Assembly (NCBI RefSeq): GCF_000003605.2
Contig: NW_003157229.1
Coordinates: forward strand, 568,432-602,499
Direction: 5' to 3'
Origin: Saccoglossus kowalevskii
Lineage: Eukaryota > Hemichordata > Enteropneusta > Harrimaniidae
DNA: 34,068 bases
Of this stretch, positions 9,396-18,347 are shown piece after piece. The notes beneath the pieces are model-generated. The model made no database searches and was not told the DNA's origin. It saw only the letters and a program-made list of their open reading frames with translations. The position numbers were made by a program, and so were the translations under genes. Within the stretch, counting starts at the first letter, position 1, and every line of letters begins with the position of its first letter.

Positions 9396-12300
9396 TTCAA
9401 GGTAATATAAAATTGTATATATTGGTTTAGTGTCATCAGCGATTATCAATGTGTATTGTTACCTTTTTAGCACATAATAGTATCACGATACGAGTATACT
9501 TGTAATGAAACGTTGTTGCAACGCAACATTGGATAACAAATGTGCAGTTGCACATGATCTAGTTCCAACATAATGTCAAAAAGACTGTCCCAAAGGCACA
9601 TTGAGATTACAGTCAATTTGGTAAAGGGTATTTTCTATTAACACTGGTTCAGTGTCTCATTCAGTAAATGAAATATTTTAGTTAATAAGTTCAAAGTTAT
9701 GATGATCAGAAACATTTTTTTTAAATTCAGGTCGTGACAAATTCAAACCTTATATGTAGTTCAACAATATATCGTTGTCCTGTGCGTGACCCGCGAATGT
9801 GTCCTTGACTAGAAAGTCCTCTAGATAGAGGTTTGCAACAACTCATAGCATTGGTTTGTTTGACGTGCATTATTGTTATATTTACCTGAAATGAAATATT
9901 GTAATGCCCAGCTTCAATGCTACATCAACTAGCTGACAAACAGGAATTGAAAATATTCCGTCATTTTCAGCTGTTAGTAAAATCCGTAGATATACATTGG
10001 TATGGCATAACAACAGTCAACATATTTATCAAGTTTGTTCTTACTTATAAATGATATTGGTATTTCTACTTCTTCTGCCAAAACAACACATACCTCGAAG
10101 GCTTCATGTGTAGTATCTGTGTAGCACAGTTTCACTGACGATCTTTCAACTTCGATGTGTTTTTTGTTGTTTTTTTGTTTTTTTGATAACAAATGATAAG
10201 TTTGTTACACGGATATTTCACCGGTTTCATGCTCTCTAGTTATTCTCAACCTGACAGAACATTCAACGCTTCTGTCAGGCTAACTAGATAGTGATGAGCA
10301 TGTTTGTATAGTTACTGATATCACGCCTCACCCTTCAAATTCCTCCTATCTTACAGATGACACACGCTACCACGTGTTAACAGGTCAGGGGCCAAACATG
10401 TAATGCTCACATACAGAGTATTGTAAGGAAAGCTTTTACAATGATGGAATTTATAAAACGTACACATGTGCTTCATTTAAGAATACATCCACTTTAACGT
10501 CATAGGTCACTCGGAGTGCTTCGATGTTGTCAATGACGTGTTGCATATGCTGTCTAATAGAATTAACGAACACAGAAAACGTTATTGCGTTTCTACACCA
10601 ATCGTTTAGTTCTTATTGTACGACATTATCAGATGTTATTTTCTTAAATCGTCTATTTTGCCGCTATTTATTACAAATCATGTTTCAAGGTATTATTCAT
10701 TCCGTGTCTGCTCTGCTCTGATTCATTAAATCGTTATATTTATAGTGAAATACCTGGACATATGGATTGACCGAAGTTCGCTAAAAATAATTCAAGAAAG
10801 CTAGTGTGTGATTTACTAGAGTTGCAGGTGCCATTTCAGTATATTTAAAATTAGATGTTAATGTTATGTGTCAAAGCCCCAATGTACATCAGATTCGGTT
10901 GTACCAAGGCTACCCTATTGCGATATTAAATTCAACAAACATTCTGTATCGATTTACTCCAATAATGCGCGGATTATACCGAACACACGCCGAAATACAC
11001 CGGAAACAGTCGACAATTTCCAGATAACATTTTAACTATAAATATAATTGCGAATGAAAGTCGGTCCCTTGTCACGTGTGTCACTTTCAACGATAACCAG
11101 TAATGAGATTAACCAATGTATTTATCTCTTTCTTAGTAAATCTAAAGAATTATCTTCAGTGTATGTATAATCTTTGAATCGTACCACTCTGAATCTGAAT
11201 GTCTTTATAAACACAATATGTATAAACAATAAACTGTAAACCGTCGCAGAGTTTGCTGTGTTGTCATGGATACGAGGCAAGTCGGTCTCTTCTATCTTTC
11301 AAGCCGAAATGAATATGTGGCACACATGCAGTAACCGTGGATACGATTCAAATTTCAAAAACAAAACACATCTAGTCTTCATAAATACCAGGGTACTGCT
11401 ATGAGCACAGATCATGCATCAAGAATTAATAATATTGTGTTTGTCATAAAGTGTATTCAGTAAATGTCGTCTAATATTGATTATTAAATACCCATCGCAA
11501 TACGGTGATGGTTGAATAAATTAAGGCAGTAATGCTCGTTTAAAATTATCTTCCGATTAAGAATCTGACACTGCTTGATACTGTATTTATATATCTGTAA
11601 CTGTACACTGTGAGTAGTGCCCAATGTAAAGTAACTCAAGTTAAGTGTCGAATATTCGCGTGTCTGATTTCAAAAACAGTTTAACAATTTACATGAAAGA
11701 CTGTGGTGTTTTGCAACACATAGACCCGGATATTGATGGCTGCACGGATACATAACATATATGGTTCTAATACTATAAAAAGATGACCCCTAAGCTTTAT
11801 CCACGACTAAACAAAAATAATACAGATAGCCTTGTTAATTTTGACATATTATTTTGAAGGTGGGCAGGCACGCCACGTGTATGAGAAGTTGTGTACATTT
11901 TGTACGTTAAATCAAATATTATTCCCAACGCTGTGGATACTCGTTCACAACTGCTACATAAAGCAACGCAAATATGAAGTTTGTACCGATACTATCTCAG
12001 CTGTGTGCTTTTAGGAATAAACTGTGGTTTGTCAAGGAGTGATTCAATCTGAAAAGATCGGACAGGCGTTAATTGAAACAGTATTGTCACTCAAGGACTG
12101 CATTAACAAATATATTTAAACTAGAGAAGTAGATCATTCCCTAATCAGATATCAGAAAATAAATTTTGTTAATTAAGAAAAATCAAACTCGCTAACACGG
12201 CTAATAAACCAAACTTCTACACATTCTGTGATTCACTAAAATGAAAACAAAGCGGCCCACTAAGAACATTAATATAGGTGAGTGGTCCAATTACTTTTCA

Positions 12301-12813
12301 TGATTATTTTCAGATTATGTTTCTTTTATGATAATAGAAGCAAGTAACGGATGTTACTAAGGTTACATTACACATTGACATTCACCTTAATATAAACTTA
12401 CTCGATAGTTTTGCTCTCGAAATTGTCAACTGTATCCTCTGTTAAGCAACTTAATCTACAGTTTATAATAATTTTTAATAGAGGATCATATTCCCGGCAA
12501 TAGTTAAGAGGACTGATCGTTCCATTTTACAAAATATTCATATTAGTGTCTATAACCTTTTTGCCATCTATCACTACATTTTAATGGCATTATTTATTAC
12601 AGATTATTTAACTGTCAGGGTTGAGAAGCGCTGCTTTTGACAGGAGAACGGACTTGTTTCGGATAGAATTATTCCCTATATTATTAGTATAACAGTAAGG
12701 CCAATCAGTGAGAAGCTTCTTTTTTTCATGTGAAATTCAAACAGTGTATATAATTATGCTTGACTCGTCTGGTATCGAGCCGGTCAGACAACCTTGGGTT
12801 TATTTGTAATTCA
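9396..12813. other. Gene-poor AT-rich stretch
   Basis: Apart from the stem-loop at 10235-10288, no supported feature was found. Short ORFs at 9974-10192 (-), 10524-10721 (+) and 11832-12014 (+) have no recognisable domain. A weak donor-like ATATAG|GTGAGT follows a short ATG frame at 12241-12277, but such hits are expected by chance. Confidence 0.45.
10235..10288. other. Two-part stem-loop, 10-bp and 8-bp arms
   Basis: The inner stem pairs CCTGACAGAA (10250-10259) with TTCTGTCAGG (10270-10279) across a 10-base loop. The outer stem pairs TCTAGTTA (10235-10242) with TAACTAGA (10281-10288). Seven unpaired bases lie on the left side and one on the right. All 18 base pairs are perfect. It could fold as DNA or RNA, be the end of a small DNA transposon, or be coincidental. 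It is short for a typical miRNA precursor. Confidence 0.7.
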
Positions 12814-12995
12814 GCAAACTATGGAATTTTTGATCGCATTTTGATGTCCTACCAATTCTATGGTCGTGAGGTTTGGGGATTCCACAAAGAATTGAACATG
12901 AAGTATGTCGCATTGTCATAAAAGGTATACTGAGATGCACATACCTTACTGTCCAAAATGAACTGGGACTCTATATATATGATACACAGTTGTAG
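12814..12995 (+). mobile_element. Degenerate LINE reverse-transcriptase C-terminal fragment
   Basis: The frame at 12814-12921 reads IFDRILMSYQFYGREVWGFHK. This matches the conserved stretch 'LFDxLIxPILLYGSEVWGF' found just after the reverse-transcriptase domain of many invertebrate non-LTR retrotransposons. From about 12888 the match continues in another frame as RIEHEVCRIVIKGIL...TVQNELGLY, which corresponds to the family's 'IERVHxxFCKxILGV...AVLGELGxxPL' segment. The frame change and the stops show it is dead. No endonuclease or catalytic FADD-type motif is present, so only the 3' part survives, as is usual for 5'-truncated LINE insertions. Coding traces may continue to about 13290 but are too decayed to trace. 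The family match is from recall of LINE proteins; the clade is not assigned. Confidence 0.72.
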
Positions 12996-14221
12996 CATAA
13001 TACGTATTATCATATACTGATTGCATATTGACAATGTCGTGTTGTCATCTGGTTCACAATTTTAGACAATCGAAAAGGAGTAAACATTCATGGGTTCAAG
13101 ATTCCAAAATGTTTTCATTTTAATCCGGAATGGATGAAGCTTGGTTTAAGGAGTGTGTGTGCTGTATCGTTTATTAACTTTTTAAAACAAGGCGTCGTGA
13201 TAGGGAAAAAGAAACTTTGGATGCAAATTTAAATCTATTTCAAAATCTATATTTACATCAAAGACTATTTGAAGAGGGTGGGTAAAATGAAGTGTTTATA
13301 CCCAAGTATTCAATTAGTGTATGGCAGTAGACAGATAGGCATATTTTTTCCAGTAACAGGATCATTCTAAGACATTTAACTGAATATACTCACGTTACAA
13401 GCATAATATTTTCAAACTTTTGAATTGAGAAGTAAACATATTAATAAAATATGGATTATAATTGCATTATATTTGAACTTTTGATTTAAATTATTTAAAA
13501 TCACATAACGGTGTATGGAATGTCAGGGTATAGTTGAGGCCGACAGCGAGTCTGCGCTCAACAAGTCACATGTCACATATATTACATTATTGCAAGCGTT
13601 TAATCGCAATATTTGAAATACCTGGCGAAATTGATGCATTGCAATAGCCTACAGCGGTAGAAATGAACACATACAGCAGACACGGTGTCTGCTACCCTGG
13701 TTACTCTTATAATTGATTTGCCATGTGGATAAATTAAATTTTATTTTAATTAAAGCTAGCGGAAGCGTTTTAATGGCCAAACTTATAAGTTGTCAATTAC
13801 AGAGTAACGTTCATTTGATATTAAATTCGCGTTTTCATAATATTTACTGACAGTGGATGGTTAATTGGTGTCATGCTATGCCTGTATATCTTTTCAAGAT
13901 TTGCAACTAATTTTTGTCGATATTTAGAATTATATTCCAAAAGAAGGCGTTGATATCAAAGACTATAATTTGTATAAAACAGTTCTCCAAGCCTTAAGAA
14001 CGTTAATAGTTTATGGATGGAGTATTTTTTTTATCTTGTTTTAACATGGAGAGATAATAAACGAGAACCTTGTTGTGTTTTTGAGGATAATTTGTTCTCC
14101 ATTCGGTTGAGAGTAGAGACAGATATATGTCTTTACACTGGGGACCGGGTACCCTGTTTATACGAATTTATATCTAATGTAGTTTATTGTAGTTTATTTT
14201 GATTTGTATTATTTATAGTTC
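12996..14221. other. AT-rich DNA, probably including the decayed 3' end of the LINE
   Basis: 12996-13290 may hold the decayed tail of the preceding LINE copy, with short open stretches but no clear motif. Beyond that no coding frame, RNA gene or repeat is supported. The ORF at 14017-14202 has no recognisable motif. Confidence 0.4.
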
Positions 14222-14907
14222 TTATGTTTCGTTTCTATGACAGTGAAACAATGATGATAATGATGTTACCACGAGAATGCCGAAAAATGCACCCTTTAGA
14301 CAGTATTGGAACACTATCCATCTATCCTCCAGATGCCTAGTGACACATGGGGCCTCCACCGAACGTCTCCATTCTGTCCTATCAGCTGCTGCAACTCTGG
14401 CTTCCGCCCATGACTTCCAACCAAACTTATTCCTTTCCTTCTCAACAATACGTCGCCAAGTTGTTTTGGGTCTACTACGTTTCCTTTTCATTTCTGTGAC
14501 CCCATGTCAATGCTGTGTTGCATACACTTGTAGAATCTTGTCTTATGGTGTGCCCAATAAATGTACATCTACTCTTCATCACCATAGCACTCAGTTTCTC
14601 CATTCAAATCCTAGTTAATAGTTCTTCAGTCCTAACATGGTCTTGCCATTTTACCTTCAATATCCTCATTAAACACTTTGTTTGGAGAGTATTGAGTTTT
14701 CCGTTGTCGCCTTTCGCCATCTTCCAAGTTTCAGATCCATATAACAGCAATAACAACATCAATGATTTGTACAATTTGAGTTTAATTGCACTCCTTATGT
14801 TACTGTTCCATATTTTATTGAGCTGCACGAATGCATTTCTCCCATTTGAAATTCTGTTTTCCATGTCTCCCATTCCTGTTTTTGTCTTATTATTTTTGTC
14901 AATGTAA
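14222..14907 (-). mobile_element. 5'-truncated LINE ORF2 C-terminus, frameshifted
   Basis: Read on the minus strand from about 14907, the sequence gives VYIDKNN..., then ISNGRNAFVQLNKIWNS and LKLYKSLMLLLLLYGSETW, then LNTLQTKCLMRILKVKWQDH. After a frame disturbance near 14600 come AMVMKSRCTFIGHTIRQ and TALTWGHRNEKE. After another frame change near 14480-14490 come RPKTTWRRIVEKERNKFG, WAEARVAAADRTEWRR and a Cys-x-Thr-Arg-x-x-Glu-Asp-Arg end at about 14321. This order is the standard C-terminal end of a large group of animal non-LTR retrotransposons (YGSETW; W/IGHxLR; GRPKxTWRRxxExE; A..R..WR). The frame changes and the missing RT catalytic core and endonuclease show a dead, 5'-truncated copy. 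The plus-strand ORFs over this region (14277-14618, 14515-14907) are its shadows. Confidence 0.88.
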
Positions 14908-14992
14908 ACACAGTAAATGTCATATATGTAAGTTTGTAGTCATCGAAAGTACATTGCGTTACTAATGACGTCTTTCTTTACATGACGAACTG
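14901..14992 (+). repeat. Dispersed direct repeat, copy A
   Basis: The sequence AATGTAAACACAGTAAATGT, then CATATATGTAAGTTTGTAGT, then ATTGCGTTACTAATGACGTC aligns with 15312-15404. It starts exactly where the truncated LINE loses its coding similarity, so this repeat is probably the flank into which the LINE inserted, or the two overlap by a few bases. Confidence 0.75.
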
Positions 14993-15311
14993 TTTATTAT
15001 AGGTTATTATAGTATAATTTATTACTTTTTACTTTGATAGTTCATTAAATATGGCAGTTGAAACAATATAACCTGTCTGTTAGCACATGCTTATTCGATT
15101 ACACTGCACAGTGAATACAATCACAACAAGATGTATAATAATAATGATGCCAGAAAGTAAGCTCTCAGGCAGTACTGGATGACATCGACCAGTACAGCCA
15201 GTTGCATAAGAGTTGTAGCTAGTGCATCGCTTTCGAGTGTAACTTCACGTGTGACTGTAAGTATCCTGAGTACATGCAGGATTAACCATATTGGCACGTA
15301 CCGAGATCTAT

Positions 15312-15404
15312 AATGTGAACCCGGTAAATGTCATATGTGTATGTTTGTAGTTAGCTAAATTACCTTGCGTCACTAATGAGAACGTCAGCGTATTATATAA
15401 ATTG
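15312..15404 (+). repeat. Dispersed direct repeat, copy B
   Basis: AATGTGAACCCGGTAAATGT, CATATGTGTATGTTTGTAGT, then CTTGCGTCACTAATGAGAAC matches copy A at 14901-14992 over about 92 bp, roughly four bases in five identical. The offset is 411 bp. The matching block stops in both copies near AA(C/T)TGTT. The pair could be solo-LTR-like remnants, two fragments of one interspersed family, or a segmental duplication. Confidence 0.75.
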
Positions 15405-15849
15405 TTCATATTGAGCATGGATACGCCACTTGAGGCCCGTTGCCACGCAACGCTCGCTGTGTTTATCTTGTTAATTTTTGATACTGTACAGGAAGAGGTG
15501 TCGTCATCATCGTTAACCGTGTCACTGAGTTATTATATTGGCCTGCACTGCGCAACTTGCAATAATTTACTGCGTTTTTGATCGTTTTTACGCATACATT
15601 GTGTTTTTCACAAGTCGACAGATCATTTATCAATAATTAATGTGATGCAGCATATCCTCTACCTTTACTGTTATTGAATTTCTGAACGAATTAAAAAAAA
15701 GTATTATGTTCTGGTTCATATATATCATAAACAAATCTCTATTTTAAGATTTTGATCCATGGTGACAATTGTATTTGGTGTAATTGGCTGAAGTCATTGA
15801 AGTATGTAGGCATGAAGTATGTTATAATTGTTTCAATTTTAAAACATAT
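15405..15849. other. No gene seen
   Basis: AT-rich spacer between the dispersed repeat and the large 30-bp array. I see no coding frame or RNA gene here. Confidence 0.5.
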
Positions 15850-17337
15850 TCTACGTGTTGTACGTATACGAAACTCTAGTCTACGTGTTGCACGTATATG
15901 AAGCTCTAGTCTACGTGTTGCACGTGTACGAAGCTCTAGTATACGTGTTGCACGTCTGAGAAGCTCTAATCTACGTGTTGCACGTCTAGGAAGCTCTAAT
16001 GTACTTGATGCACGTCTAGAAATCTCTAGTCTACGTGTTGCACGTCTAGGAAGCTCTAGTATGCGTGTTACAAGTCTCCGATGTTGCACGTTTACGAAGC
16101 TCTAGTTTACGTGTTGCAAGTCTACGATGTTGTAGTCTACGTGTTGTACGTCAACGAAGCTCTAGTCTACGTGTTGCACATCTCTAGTAGGAAGCTCTAG
16201 TCTGCGTGTTGCACGTCTACGAAGCTCTAGTCTACGTGTTGCACATCTACGAAGCTCTAGTATGCGTGTTGCAAGTCTACGATGTTGTAGTCTACGTGTT
16301 GCACGTCTACAAAGCTCTAGTATACGTGTTGCACGTCTAGGAAGCTCTAGTCTACGTGTTGCACGTCTACGATGCTCTAGTCTACGTGTTGCACATCGAT
16401 GAAGCTCTAGTATGCGTGTTGCAAGTCTACCGAAGTCTACGATGTTGTAGTCTTCGTGTTGCACATCTACGAAGCTCTAGTCTACGTGTTGCACATCTAT
16501 GAAGCTCTAGTCTACGTGTTGCACGTCTAGGAAGCTCTAGTCTACGTGTTGCACATCTACGAAGCTCTAGTCTACGTGTTGCACGTCTAGGAAGCTCTAG
16601 TCTACGTGTTGCACAACTACGAAGCTTTAGTATGCGTCTTGCAAGTCTACGATGTCGTAGTCTACGTGTTGCACATCTACGAAGCTCTAGTCTACGTGTT
16701 GCACATCTACGAAGCTCTAGTCTACGTGTTGCACGTCTAGAAAGCTCTAGTCTACGTGTTGCATGTCTACGAAGCTCTAGTCTACGTGTTTTACGTATAC
16801 GAAGCTCTAGTCTACGTGTTGCACATCTACGAAACTTTAGTCTACGTGTTGTACATCGATGAAGCTCTAGTATGCATGTTGCACATCTACGAACCTCTAG
16901 TATGCGTGTTGCAAGTCTACCGAAGTCTACGATGTTGTAGTCTACGTGTTGCACATCTACAAAGCTCTAGTCTACGTGTTGCACATCTACGAAGCTCTAG
17001 AATACGTGTTGCACATCTATGAAGCTTTAGTCTATGTGTTGCACGTCTAGGAAGCTCTAATGTACTTGATGCACGTCTACGAAGCTCTGACGTACTTAGT
17101 GCACGTCTAGGAAGCTCTAGTCTACGTGTTGTAAATCGATGAAGCTCTAGTCTACGTGTTGCACGTCCAGGGAGCTCTAGTCTATGTGTTGTACATCTAC
17201 GAAGCTCTAGTATGCATGTTGCAAGTATACGATGCTGTAGTCTACGTGTTGAACGTCTAAGAGGCTCTAGTCTACGTGTTGCAAGTCTATGATGCTCCAG
17301 TCTACGTGTTGTACGTCTACGAAGCTCTAGTATATAT
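15850..17337. repeat. Degenerate 30-bp tandem array, about 50 copies, with higher-order structure
   Basis: The consensus unit reads TCTACGTGTTGCACGTCTAC then GAAGCTCTAG. Common variants are CACATCTAC, CACGTCTAG and GATGTTGTAG. Two units (at 16421 and 16911) contain the same extra 10 bases (CGAAGTCTAC), and the sequence around them also matches. This shows a higher-order repeat of about 490 bp. On the minus strand the array reads as an arginine-rich ten-residue repeat (consensus near RRATRRLELR) in ORFs at 15739-16089, 16162-16464, 16427-16954 and 16917-17387. The extra 10-bp blocks break the frame, there is no start or splice context, and plus-strand frames are partly open too, so I read these ORFs as by-products. 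A real repetitive protein is not fully excluded. Confidence 0.96.
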
Positions 17338-17672
17338 GATGGGAATAAACGGGTTAGTTTACGACGTTGTTGAAAATCCCATCCCAAGATAATATCCAGA
17401 TACTAATACTGTGGGCATTCAATTTTCGACAAATTTCTAATCTTTCCTTAGATCAAAAATCGTATCACTGGCATACCATCAGTACGTTACGAGTGTGACA
17501 AGTGATTTAATTGTATCTAAATTGAAACCTGATAATACACATTATATTATTATGTTATATTACTTGTGTTGTAACGATGTGTCAAAATGATGATTTTCTG
17601 TGGAGCACGTCTGCGTCTGTCTTCACACTTAATCCTATGAATATTGAATTCAGGCAATCATGTCTTAAACTA

Positions 17673-17680
17673 TGACGTCA
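17673..17680. promoter_or_regulatory. Perfect CRE-like palindrome TGACGTCA
   Basis: This is a full CREB/ATF consensus octamer followed by AATAAATCA. It is isolated, with no identified gene start nearby, so functional meaning is unproven. Confidence 0.22.
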
Positions 17681-18336
17681 ATAAATCATTCGTTGTCTCA
17701 GTATTACATTTCTGATCAGATGCCAAGGCTTATCGTTGACAACTTATAGGTCATCGAACTTTAACTACTCTGTGCATTGCCAGTGCTGACAAAGCCTTCG
17801 AATCGTCGTTAACAATATACTAGCACACATTCACGGGCATTTGAAACCAAAACCATCTTATGACTATAAGGCGTTGATTGGTTCCTGAGTTCTAGTTTCT
17901 AGGTTCTTCGTGTAATTAGGTGTTCGTATGTAAGGGATTTTCCACACAAAAACGAAATATCATTGACGGTTTGGTAGATGTAACGATATTCACGCTGGGT
18001 TGGCTAAGCTATGATCGGGGACAAAACACGACAGACAAACTCAGTAAAAAGATGTATAGTTAAGACTATGCGAAGAAACAGCTATCTCCACACCCAGAAA
18101 GCCCCAAGAAAATAATGCTAACTCTGCCATCCGCACCCCTAATAAAGAATGGTATACCCCTTACATAATTAGAGCTCGGCGATTTTTATGGCATATATCA
18201 TGTCACATTGGAATTGGGATAAACATTACACGGTGATTTATAGTGATTCGAGGAGTAAGTGTAATTAGGCCAACGTGTATTTTAATGGTTAGACTAACAT
18301 GTGTATGTACAAACGTATGGGACACGGCGTCAGCTG

Positions 18337-18347
18337 TGCGCATGCGT
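18337..18347. promoter_or_regulatory. NRF1-like motif TGCGCATGCGT
   Basis: TGCGCATGCGT matches the palindromic NRF1 consensus (YGCGCATGCGCR) except for the last positions. It sits at the edge of a CpG-richer patch and inside the 143-codon minus-strand ORF. Similar cores occur in both arms of the inverted repeat at 5316-5475, and a looser form (TGCGCATGTGCA) lies at 19373-19384. Confidence 0.3.

Noticed and set aside
8952-9410. 152-codon ORF with ten copies of RVVNNVSNIP, plus two minus-strand repeat ORFs
   Set aside because: The 30-bp period keeps three frames open at once; none is favoured, and the non-repeat ends are short and featureless.
12241-12277. Short ATG frame (MKTKRPTKNINI) before ATATAG|GTGAGT
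   Set aside because: The donor is only moderate, the exon would be tiny, no matching acceptor exon was found, and such hits are expected by chance in 34 kb.
13085-13110. GGTTCAAGATTCC as a tRNA B box
   Set aside because: It does not fit GGTTCRANNCC and there is no A box, acceptor stem or anticodon arm around it.
14515-14907. 130-codon plus-strand ORF resembling a membrane protein
   Set aside because: It is the antisense shadow of the LINE coding remnant on the minus strand.
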